From Vulcanimicrobiota bacterium (GTDB taxonomy: Bacteria; Vulcanimicrobiota; Vulcanimicrobiia; Vulcanimicrobiales; Vulcanimicrobiaceae): a stretch of 5,725 nucleotides of DNA. The notes below the pieces were generated by a model. That model was not told where the DNA came from. It did no database searches and saw only the letters and a program-made list of their open reading frames with translations. Numbering within the stretch: position 1 is the first letter of the stretch; every line of letters begins with the position of its first letter. Shown in pieces: positions 1 to 5,725 of the stretch. The position numbers and the translations under genes are program-made. The stretch covers positions 1 to 5,725 of the forward strand of contig JACRUB010000171.1 in assembly GCA_014305015.1 (NCBI GenBank), in the 5' to 3' direction.

Positions 1-192
1 GGCTGGATCGAACTCGGTGGCTCGTGAATTGTGCATCCCAACGTGTTTCGCAATTTGAAGTACGATCCCGATGTCATCTCCGGCTGGGCCTTCGGTTTCG
101 GCATCGAGCGCATCGCGCTCAAGCGTTACGACATCGACGACATCCGCCGCTTCTTCGAAAACGACCCAAACTTCCTAAGGCAACTCGCCTAA
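1..192 (+). CDS. pheS: Phenylalanyl-tRNA synthetase alpha subunit, C-terminal end (partial, in-frame TGA)
   Basis: This is the last 63 codons of PheS, the catalytic subunit of the cytoplasmic alpha2-beta2 enzyme that charges tRNA-Phe. Frame 1 reads GWIELGGS, a TGA at 25-27, then IVHPNVFRNLKYDPD and a tail ending NDPNFLRQLA before TAA (190-192). It matches the family C-terminus: the W-x-E start, the VHPNV segment, the GWAFGFGIERIAL core equivalent to E. coli FAFGMGMERLTML, and the closing FFENDxxFLxQ. The gene begins left of the window. The oddity is the TGA. E. coli has GCGMVHPN here, so the TGA takes the place of the conserved Gly, and the next residue is Ile (ATT) where Met is expected. Both differences from a GGA-ATG reading are single G-to-T changes. 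A sequencing error, a recent null mutation or recoding are all possible; error looks likeliest. The identity is near certain; the integrity of the gene is not. Confidence 0.9.
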
Positions 193-2582
193 TGCGCGTT
201 CCAATATCATGGTTGCGGCAGTTCGTTGACCTTCCCGTTGATCCGCAAAAGATCGCCGACACGCTGGCGCTCATCGGTTTCCCCGTTGATGCAATTGAAA
301 AGCGCCCGCCACTCTCGGGCGTCGTCGTCGGCAAAATTACGGAGCTCGAAAAGCATCCGAATGCCGATCGCTTGCAGATCGGCACGATCGACATTGGACT
401 ACGCCAGCCGCTGAAAATTGCGACTGCTGCCACCAATGTTGCCGTGGGGCAAATCATCCCGGTTGCCATGATCGGCGCGCAGTTGCCGCACCTCAAAATT
501 GAAAAGCGCAAAATGCGCGGATTTGAATCCGAAGGCATGATGATTTCCGCCGAAGAGCTCGCGCTGCCGGGTGAGTGGTTCGAAGACGGCATCATGCAAA
601 TGGATTCCGACACGCTGCTCGGCGAGGACGTCATCAAGCTCTTCCATCTGGAGGACGCTGTACTCGACGTCGACATCACGACCAATCGTCCCGATGCAAT
701 GTCGGTCACCGGCCTCGCGCGCGAACTTGCTGCTCGCTTGGGCAAAGAGTTGCGCTTGCCGGCGGAACTTCAATCAACTGCCGTCCGCGTAACCAGCAAA
801 GACGTAGATTCGGAGAATGATCGCGAAGCGCCGGTTGTTGTTTTGGAATCCAAAGATGCGACGCGCTTTGTGGTACAACGGTTTACGAACGTCACTGTCG
901 GGGTCTCACCGCTGTGGATGCGCATTCGCCTTGCGCTGGCGGGACAGCGTCCTATCAACAACATCGTCGACATTTCGAATTATGTGATGCTCGAAGTCGG
1001 GCAACCGCTGCACTTTTACGACGCCTCGAAGATTTCAGGAAACCGCCTCATCGCCCGCGATGCGATCGAGGGCGAGAAACTGACGACCCTCGACGACGTC
1101 AAACACGATCTGGCCCCGAGCGATCTCGTCATTGCCGACAAGGACGAGGTTCAGGGATTCGCCGGCCTCAAAGGCGGCAAGAGCAGCGAGGTAACGGAGT
1201 CAACGATTTCGATCGTCCTCGAAGCCGCGAATTACCACGGACCGCGTATCCGGCGCATGAGTGCAGCGCACGGTTTTCGCACCGACGCATCTTCCCGCCA
1301 CGAGAAAACGCTGGCGCCTGTTTTCACCGATCTCGGTGCCGCGCGCGCCGCCGCACTCCTCATACGCGAAGGTGCAACCGCGTACGCGCCGCAGGCCTTT
1401 GGTGCAGAGATCCAACCCGAGGCCGCGATCGACTTTCCAGTCCGCGACGTCAAACGGTTGCTCGGATTCGAGCTCCCTTCCAAAACGATTAGCAAACACC
1501 TGAGCGCGCTGGGATTTTCAGCGCGCGAAGATTCGGCCGAGCGTCTCCAAGTGGTACCGCCGCTTTGGCGGCGTGACGTTTCCATACCGGCAGACGTCGT
1601 GGAAGAAATCGCGCGCATGGCCGGATACGATAACGTACCGAGCGTGATTCCCGCGATTCCGGCGCACGATATTCCCAGCCGCGCCTTCAATCTCGAACGC
1701 AATCTCGCGACGACATTGCGTGGGCTCGGCTATCACGAAATTATTTCGTACTCATTGCACGGGCCGCAAATGCGCCAAAAATTTGCAGAAGCGGGAATAA
1801 AACCCAGCGCGGAATCCGTCGAAGTTCTCAACCCGCTCTCCGAGGAGCAAAAATATCTACGGTATGCGCTTGGGCCCGGGATGCTTCAGTACTTCTCGGG
1901 CAAAAACGAGCCGTTCAAGATTTTTGAAATCGGACACATTTTCCCCAAGGTCGAAGGGCACATGGAAGAGATCCCCGTCCTCGGCTTTGCGTTCACCGCC
2001 GGGCCGCTCGACGAACCCGGGTCGAAAGATTCGCATTTTCTGCGCCTTAAGGGCGATGCCGAAGCGATGATTTTGGAGACAACCGGCCGGCGCGCGGAGG
2101 TGACGCCTGACAAGCGCACCGGCATGCATCCCGGCAAGACCGCGGTCTTGATGGTTGACGGCAAAGAAGTCACCTATATAGGGCAAGCGGATCCGCGCAT
2201 CGCCCACGTGTACGATATCCGGCTGCCACTCTATTTTGCTAGCATGTATTTGGAGCGTCTCCCCGATCCGGTCGTCAAAGGATTCGTGCCGCCATCGCGC
2301 TTTCCATCGACTTCGCGCGATCTTGCTCTCGTTGTCGGACTCGAAGTTCTGGCCAAATCGATCGAGCAAACGATCGAGCACGCGGCCGGTAAGCTTTGCA
2401 AAAGCGTGCGCGTTTTTGACGAGTACCGCGGCAAGCAAGTCCCTGCGAATAAAAAGAGTCTTGCGACGCGTATCGTCTTGCAGCGCGACGATGCAACTAT
2501 TACCGACGCCGAGGCGGACGAGGCCGTTGCAAGAGCGCTCAAGGCGCTGGAAACCGAACTCGGCGCAACGTTGCGGACCTAG
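192..2582 (+). CDS. pheT: Phenylalanyl-tRNA synthetase beta subunit
   Basis: PheT is the tRNA-binding and editing subunit of cytoplasmic phenylalanyl-tRNA synthetase. The 796 aa match the usual bacterial length (about 795). Domains in order: N-terminal MRVPISWLRQFVDL start; EMAP/OB-type tRNA-binding domain at about 40-150 (KHPNADRLQ at 54-62, RGFESEGMM at 109-117); B3/B4 editing domain at about 215-390 (INNIVDISNYVMLEVGQPLH at 255-274, FRTDASSRHEK at 362-372); B5 domain at about 410-480, ending EEIARMAGYDNVP (471-483); catalytic-like core at about 490-690 (NPLSEEQ 547-553, EIGHIF 579-584, MHPGK 645-649); FDX-ACB anticodon-binding domain at about 703-796, opening FPSTSRDLALVV. The ATG at 192-194 overlaps the pheS stop (TAATG), which suggests translational coupling. 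A TAAGG Shine-Dalgarno-like site lies at 176-180, 11 bases upstream. The open frame extends back to 24, but that part is pheS read out of frame. All expected motifs are present and the gene looks functional. Confidence 0.97.
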   Translation: MRVPISWLRQFVDLPVDPQKIADTLALIGFPVDAIEKRPPLSGVVVGKITELEKHPNADRLQIGTIDIGLRQPLKIATAATNVAVGQIIPVAMIGAQLPHLKIEKRKMRGFESEGMMISAEELALPGEWFEDGIMQMDSDTLLGEDVIKLFHLEDAVLDVDITTNRPDAMSVTGLARELAARLGKELRLPAELQSTAVRVTSKDVDSENDREAPVVVLESKDATRFVVQRFTNVTVGVSPLWMRIRLALAGQRPINNIVDISNYVMLEVGQPLHFYDASKISGNRLIARDAIEGEKLTTLDDVKHDLAPSDLVIADKDEVQGFAGLKGGKSSEVTESTISIVLEAANYHGPRIRRMSAAHGFRTDASSRHEKTLAPVFTDLGAARAAALLIREGATAYAPQAFGAEIQPEAAIDFPVRDVKRLLGFELPSKTISKHLSALGFSAREDSAERLQVVPPLWRRDVSIPADVVEEIARMAGYDNVPSVIPAIPAHDIPSRAFNLERNLATTLRGLGYHEIISYSLHGPQMRQKFAEAGIKPSAESVEVLNPLSEEQKYLRYALGPGMLQYFSGKNEPFKIFEIGHIFPKVEGHMEEIPVLGFAFTAGPLDEPGSKDSHFLRLKGDAEAMILETTGRRAEVTPDKRTGMHPGKTAVLMVDGKEVTYIGQADPRIAHVYDIRLPLYFASMYLERLPDPVVKGFVPPSRFPSTSRDLALVVGLEVLAKSIEQTIEHAAGKLCKSVRVFDEYRGKQVPANKKSLATRIVLQRDDATITDAEADEAVARALKALETELGATLRT

Positions 2583-2587
2583 CGCGC

Positions 2588-3130
2588 GTGTCGTTCGCGC
2601 CGGTTTGGCCCGATTTGGTTATCGCGGTGATCGTCCTCATTGCGGCGCTCAAGGGACTGCGGCGCGGCTTTATCTCGGAGCTTGCCGGAGCGATCGCGCT
2701 CTTTGCCTCGATCGTTACGCCCTTCTACTACAACGGATTTGCCGACGGCGTCTTAGAGCAGTACGTGCATTTGGGTCCTGGTTCTGCGCACGTGATCGGC
2801 ATGTTTCTAACCGGGCTTGCGACGTATGCTGCAATTATGGTCGTCGCATGGACGCTCAACCGTTTTGCAAAACTGCCTTTCTTAAGTTTAGGAAATGCGC
2901 TCGCGGGCGCTGCGGTCGGCGTTGTAAAGTCGGTCGTCTTTCTAGCATTCGTGCTCTGGGTCACGCTGTTCTTTCCGCTCTCACCCGACATTCGCGCGGA
3001 TTTTCACCGGTCGCGTTTGGTCGCGATGCTGACGCAACCCGATGAACGCGTGGACGGTGCGATCAACTCGGTATTGCCATGGTTTGCGCGGCCGTTTGTG
3101 AAGCAGTTTTTTGACCGTCACCGGGTTTAG
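2588..3130 (+). CDS. CvpA family integral membrane protein
   Basis: A 180 aa protein of the CvpA (colicin V production) family in the cytoplasmic membrane. The family is linked to envelope integrity, but no biochemical activity is firmly established. Four hydrophobic segments are visible, at about 8-23, 30-47, 66-90 and 100-130, and the C-terminal 50 residues are polar and amphipathic (about 131-180). Family signatures are the KGLRRGF turn after the first helix (22-28) and the Gly/Ala-rich LGNALAGAAVGVVKSVV segment (101-117). The start is GTG at 2588, five bases after the pheT TAG. No clear Shine-Dalgarno is visible, so coupling to pheT translation is likely. In Firmicutes a cvpA-type gene commonly lies just downstream of pheT with zapA, which supports the call; no zapA lies between the two genes here. 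The last 68 bases are shared with the convergent aminotransferase gene. Confidence 0.85.
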   Translation: MSFAPVWPDLVIAVIVLIAALKGLRRGFISELAGAIALFASIVTPFYYNGFADGVLEQYVHLGPGSAHVIGMFLTGLATYAAIMVVAWTLNRFAKLPFLSLGNALAGAAVGVVKSVVFLAFVLWVTLFFPLSPDIRADFHRSRLVAMLTQPDERVDGAINSVLPWFARPFVKQFFDRHRV

Positions 3131-4295
3131 TTCCGGCATCCATTTCCAAGAAAACGCGTAAAGCTGCCTGCACGCCCTTGCCGACATGGACGGGCAGATC
3201 TTGTTCGAGCATCGCCATTTCAAGGGCTCCGAGCATTCCGAGCACATCGGTTTGCGAGACATCGCCCATGGTACCGATGCGAAAGATTTTTCCTTTGAGT
3301 TCGAGCTGGCCGCCGGAGAGCGAGACGCCGCGTTCCAGGCGCAGCTTCTTTAACAGCGCGGCGACGTCCATTCCCGGCATCGCCTTGACCGCAACCACCG
3401 TATCGGAATGTGCCGACTGCGCTGAGAAAACTTCAAACCCGAGCGCCTCGACCGCCAAGCGAATCGCGCGCGCGTACATCGCGTGGCGATTCCAAACGCG
3501 GTGCGCGCCCTCGCTTTGATAGGCGCTCAGGGCTGCATCGAGCGCGAAGAAAATTGAGACCGGCGGCGTCCACGGCGTTTGTCCGAGTTCGGCAAACTCC
3601 ATCGCCTTGCGCAAGCTGAAATAGAACGATGGGATCTTGGCTTCTTTGAGGCGTTTGGTGGCGCGCGCCGAGAGCGCGACCATTGCAAGTCCCGGCGGGG
3701 CTGCAAGCACTTTCTGCGATGCGGTTACCACCGCATCGTAGCCCCACTCATCCATTCGGAATTCGCCGGCGCCGAGGCCGCTGACGGAATCAACAAGCGT
3801 GATCGCTCCGTGATCCCCAATCGCTTTGCTCAGCGCAGCCATATCTTGCTGGACGCCGGTGGACGTCTCGTTGTGCGTGAGCAAAATGCCGGCAATCTTT
3901 TTCTGCGTATCGGCCCGCAGTACGGCGGCGAGTTTCTGCGGATCGAGCGCATGCCCCGGCCCGGTTTCGATAACTTCAACTTCGCAACCATAGGTGCGCG
4001 CGATATTTGCATACCGCTTTCCGAATCCGCCGAGCGGACACGACAAGAGCCGGTCGCCCGCGGAGAAGATACTCACCAGCGTTGCTTCGAGTCCGCCCGT
4101 GCCGGACGAGCCCAAGAAATAGACCGGCTGTTTCGTTCCGTAAATCGATTGCATGCCGCGCGTCACTCGCTCGAGTATCTCCGCAAACGCCGGACCCCGG
4201 TGATCGATCAGCGGCCTCGACATCGCCGCAAGTACCGGCTCCGCGACCGTTACCGGCCCCGGAATGAACAACAAGTTCTTCTTGTGGGAACTCAT
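3063..4295 (-). CDS. Class V PLP-dependent aminotransferase (serine-pyruvate / alanine-glyoxylate type)
   Basis: A 410 aa soluble fold-type I PLP enzyme of the serine-pyruvate/alanine-glyoxylate aminotransferase group, which moves an amino group from serine, alanine or a related donor to glyoxylate or another keto acid. Visible motifs: LLFIPGPV near the N-terminus (8-15); SSGTGGLEA for phosphate and ring contacts (63-71); THNETSTGV (140-148); VDSVSGLGA with the PLP-pyridine Asp169; TASQKVLAAPPGLA with the Schiff-base Lys195; TPWTPPVS (240-247); FRIGTMGDV (338-346) with the carboxylate-binding Arg339. SQK and these spacings fit this group rather than cysteine desulfurases, which have an active-site Cys loop not seen here. 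The substrate cannot be fixed from sequence. The conserved fold ends near residue 387; the last 23 residues are a low-complexity Thr/Gln/Ala tail lying within the overlap with cvpA. The ATG at 4295 has a weak GAAAGA site 9 bases upstream. The gene is divergent from selD. Confidence 0.92.
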   Translation of the reverse strand: MSSHKKNLLFIPGPVTVAEPVLAAMSRPLIDHRGPAFAEILERVTRGMQSIYGTKQPVYFLGSSGTGGLEATLVSIFSAGDRLLSCPLGGFGKRYANIARTYGCEVEVIETGPGHALDPQKLAAVLRADTQKKIAGILLTHNETSTGVQQDMAALSKAIGDHGAITLVDSVSGLGAGEFRMDEWGYDAVVTASQKVLAAPPGLAMVALSARATKRLKEAKIPSFYFSLRKAMEFAELGQTPWTPPVSIFFALDAALSAYQSEGAHRVWNRHAMYARAIRLAVEALGFEVFSAQSAHSDTVVAVKAMPGMDVAALLKKLRLERGVSLSGGQLELKGKIFRIGTMGDVSQTDVLGMLGALEMAMLEQDLPVHVGKGVQAALRVFLEMDAGTKPGDGQKTASQTAAQTMAIPS

Positions 4296-4354
4296 AATCG
4301 TTGGTCTTTCGAGGCCTGCCAGGCGCGGCGCCTTTTTAACCCGTATATCCGGGC
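4296..4354. promoter_or_regulatory. Divergent intergenic region between the aminotransferase and selD, probable promoters
   Basis: These 59 bp must hold the start signals for both divergent genes unless promoters lie inside the opposite coding region. A near-symmetric site, CCCGTATATCCGGG (4340-4353), gives a TATATC-type -10 box on + and a TATACG-type box on -. On the + strand the box lies only 6-7 bases before the selD ATG, the spacing seen for leaderless transcripts, and no Shine-Dalgarno is visible there. No convincing -35 box is seen on either strand. The assignment is inference from position and base pattern only. Confidence 0.3.
4321..4337 (+). terminator. Weak terminator-like hairpin with T5 upstream of selD
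   Basis: AGGCG pairs with CGCCT (4321-4325 with 4329-4333) around a CGG loop and is followed directly by five T residues (4333-4337). It could stop + strand transcripts antisense to the aminotransferase before they reach selD. The stem is only 5 bp and competes with a neighbouring GCCT/AGGC hairpin (4314-4324), so it may be chance. Confidence 0.2.
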
Positions 4355-5398
4355 ATGGATCTCGAGAAGAGCGTGAAGCTCACCGAGTTTTCGAACAGCG
4401 CAGGTTGAGCGAGTAAACTCGGCTCTGCCGAGCTGGCGCAGGTCCTGCGCCACTTGCCTACCACGCTAAACGAAAACGTGCTCGTCGGTTTCGCAACCAG
4501 CGACGATGCCGGCGTCTATAAATTGCGGGACGATCTTGCACTCGTGCAGACCGTTGACTTCTTCACGCCTATCGTCGACGATCCGTTTGATTTTGGACGC
4601 ATTGCCGCAGCAAATGCGCTCTCCGATATTTACGCGATGGGCGCAAAACCGGTCACCGCGCTCAACATTGCGGCCTTTCCGACAGAAACATTACATTTGG
4701 ACGTTTTAGCAAAAATTCTCGAGGGAGGCGCGGCAATCTGCAAGCAAGCGAATGTTGCTATCGTCGGCGGACATACAATTAAAGACAGCGAGCCCAAGTA
4801 TGGATTGGCGGTCACGGGAACCGTCGACCCACGCGCGGTCGTTACCAACGCGAATGCCCGTCCCGGGGATTTCTTACTCCTTACGAAGCAACTTGGGACG
4901 GGCGTTCTTGCAACTGCGCTCAAACGAGGCGACATCCCGCCCTCGCAAATGCAACCCGCGGTGGATTCAATGACGACGCTCAACGAGCGCGCTTCCGCGG
5001 CGATGATCAAGCATCACGCGCATGCGGCAACCGATATTACAGGCTTTGGCCTGCTCGGCCACGCGAACGAAATGGCGCACGCATCGAACGTTGCGCTCAA
5101 CATCTCGGCGAGGGCCGTTCCACTTTTTGACGGCGTGCTTGAACTCATAACGCGCGACATCGTACCTGGGGGCACTCGCGATAATGCAACGGCCCATGCG
5201 GCCTTCACCAGGTTCGATGAGAGCATCAAACCGGCAATGCGTCTTGCGCTTTCCGATGCGCAGACCTCCGGCGGTCTTCTTATCAGCATTGCCCCCGATG
5301 ACGCGCATCGCTTGCTCGATGAACTCGCCTCGCAGTCTGTCCGGGCGGAGATTATCGGCAGCGTCGAAAGTGGGAGCGGCATTAGAGTAGTTACGTGA
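4355..5398 (+). CDS. selD: Selenide, water dikinase (selenophosphate synthetase), selenocysteine-containing
   Basis: SelD makes selenophosphate from selenide and ATP in the cytoplasm; it is the selenium donor for Sec-tRNA synthesis and selenouridine in tRNA. Read from ATG 4355 through TGA 4406-4408, the protein is 347 aa, the same length as E. coli SelD. The N-terminus is KLTEFSNSAG-U18-ASK21, aligning with E. coli SHGAGC17GCK20: U18 replaces catalytic Cys17, Lys21 matches essential Lys20, and Ser20 replaces Cys19. Further motifs: ATSDDAGVY (47-55), QTVDFFTP (65-72), NALSDIYAMGA (87-97), VGGHTIKDSEPKYGLAVTG (137-155), ATDITGFGLLGHANEMA (225-241), DAQTSGGLLI (301-310). An in-frame TAA at 4337 leaves ATG 4355 as the only start that fits the family. 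A TTG at 4454 would remove the active site. The final TGA (5396-5398) ends the protein at family length. An upstream Shine-Dalgarno is not visible. The expected partners SelA, SelB and tRNA-Sec lie elsewhere. Confidence 0.93.
4406..4408 (+). other. In-frame UGA selenocysteine codon (SelD residue 18)
   Basis: The TGA interrupts the selD frame exactly at the catalytic Cys/Sec position of the family. The 17 codons before it and all codons after it translate to good SelD sequence without a shift in frame. Sec at this site is known in SelD proteins of many organisms, for example Haemophilus influenzae. The hairpins that follow are consistent with SelB-dependent recoding. Confidence 0.9.
4409..4453 (+). 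promoter_or_regulatory. Bacterial SECIS element (tandem hairpins) inside selD
   Basis: Two perfect hairpins follow the Sec codon. The first is CTCGGC-TCT-GCCGAG (4418-4432), 6 bp with a 3-base loop. The second is TGGCGCAG-GTC-CTGCGCCA (4434-4452), 8 bp with a GUC loop, or 6 bp with an AGGUCCU loop if the top two pairs open. The second resembles the E. coli fdhF SECIS apex (GCAGGUCUGC), in which loop G and U contact SelB. Its loop begins 34 bases after the UGA, at the long end of the range usual for bacterial SECIS. A bulged U like that of fdhF is not evident. The hairpin bases also encode normal SelD residues 22-33. Confidence 0.75.
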
Positions 5399-5417
5399 GA
5401 CTCTTTCGTAAGCGCGA

Positions 5418-5725
5418 TTAGCGCAACATCACCGCGCCGCCGGCGGCGCCGATTGCAATGAGCAGCGGTGCGCTAATTTGGGTTCGCAACATCAGTACGG
5501 TTACAAGAGCGGCCAACAGATAGGATGGCCACGCATGCATCGCTCCTCGGCCGATCGTAAATACGCTCGACCACACGAGACCGATAATGACCGGCTGCAA
5601 CCCATGCGCCACGACGCCTTTCCACGGAGATGCCGAGAATTTTTTCCACAGCATCCCCGCGAACACTATAAGAATGGTCGAGGGAATGAACATTGCCGCC
5701 ACCGCAACGGTCGCACCCGCAAGAC
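5418..5725 (-). CDS. Chromate transporter (ChrA) family protein, C-terminal part
   Basis: The 101 C-terminal residues of a CHR-family membrane transporter; the gene enters from the right edge, and its own start is outside the window. The reading continues in frame upstream of the GTG at 5702 (LAGATVA before VAAMFIPS), so that GTG is not the start. Family features are the A-x-FIPS turn into a hydrophobic helix, WKGVVAHGLQPVIIGLVWSS (the Gly-x-x-x-Gly-Leu-x-Pro-x-x-x-Gly-Leu pattern typical of the domain), a further membrane segment around YLLAALVTVLML, and a final Gly/Ala-rich helix ending VMLR before TAA at 5418-5420. Known members export chromate in exchange or symport, but many have no proven substrate. 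Whether this is a one-domain or two-domain ChrA cannot be seen. It converges on selD with a 19 bp gap and no standard terminator between. Confidence 0.8.
   Translation of the reverse strand, partial: LAGATVAVAAMFIPSTILIVFAGMLWKKFSASPWKGVVAHGLQPVIIGLVWSSVFTIGRGAMHAWPSYLLAALVTVLMLRTQISAPLLIAIGAAGGAVMLR

Noticed and set aside
27..55. Hairpin after the pheS TGA (AATTGTG with CGCAATT) as a SECIS
   Set aside because: The stem is AT-rich with one G-U pair, starts inside the UGA itself and has a 15-base loop, unlike a bacterial SECIS. The family residue is Gly rather than Cys.
24..191. Extended N-terminus of PheT from position 24
   Set aside because: The 56 extra residues are Arg/His-rich and are the pheS coding sequence read in another frame. 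PheT homology begins at MRVPISWL, ATG 192.
2236..3045. 269-codon open frame overlapping pheT and cvpA
   Set aside because: It runs out of frame through two well-supported genes and has the Arg/Ser/Cys-rich composition of a shadow frame.
3063..4295. Cysteine desulfurase or selenocysteine lyase identity for the class V enzyme
   Set aside because: The PLP Lys lies in TASQK followed by APPGLA, typical of serine/alanine-glyoxylate aminotransferases, and the desulfurase active-site Cys loop is not seen.
3579..4376. 265-codon open frame on the + strand opposite the aminotransferase
   Set aside because: Its Arg/Gly/His-rich translation has no recognisable motif, and it is fully explained by GC-rich codon bias of the clear aminotransferase gene on the other strand.
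4454..4456. TTG at 4454 as the selD start
   Set aside because: It would remove the catalytic residue and the essential Lys; the upstream in-frame sequence through the TGA matches SelD.
1..5398. Genome-wide reassignment of UGA (for example to Gly or Trp)
   Set aside because: The aminotransferase (3063-3065) and selD (5396-5398) both end with TGA at suitable positions, Trp is encoded by TGG, and the SelD TGA falls at the known Sec site.

Overview
The window looks like ordinary bacterial chromosome: moderately GC-rich, tightly packed, with genes on both strands and no mobile element, CRISPR array or rRNA/tRNA gene that I can see. The lineage cannot be fixed from the sequence. What can be said is that the organism uses the standard stop assignment (TAA, TAG and TGA all end genes at their expected family lengths) and very probably decodes UGA as selenocysteine (Sec) in at least one gene.

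Region 1 (1-3130, + strand) is a translation/envelope operon: the 3' end of pheS (phenylalanyl-tRNA synthetase alpha), then complete pheT (beta subunit, 796 aa) overlapping it by 1 base, then a CvpA-family membrane protein 5 bases further on. The order pheS-pheT followed by a cvpA-type gene resembles the arrangement in Firmicutes, where zapA and cvpA genes follow pheT. The pheS fragment carries an in-frame TGA at 25-27 inside a strongly conserved motif. It may be a sequence error near the window edge, but it deserves a check.

Region 2 (3063-4295, - strand) is a PLP-dependent class V aminotransferase of the serine-pyruvate/alanine-glyoxylate type. Its 3' end overlaps the 3' end of cvpA by 68 bp, tail to tail.

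Region 3 (4355-5398, + strand) is selD, selenophosphate synthetase, divergent from the aminotransferase across 59 bp. The real gene starts at 4355, not at the TTG at 4454 that an ordinary gene caller would choose, because codon 18 is an in-frame TGA at the position of the catalytic Cys/Sec. Two perfect hairpins follow the TGA, the second with a GU-containing apical loop like a bacterial SECIS element. SelD is therefore most likely itself a selenoprotein: it makes the selenium donor needed for its own synthesis. selA, selB and tRNA-Sec are not in the window.

Region 4 (5418-5725, - strand) is the C-terminal part of a chromate-transporter (ChrA) family membrane protein that runs off the right edge and converges on selD with a 19 bp gap.

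The strongest finding is the Sec-containing SelD with its SECIS. I see no wholly new multi-gene system.
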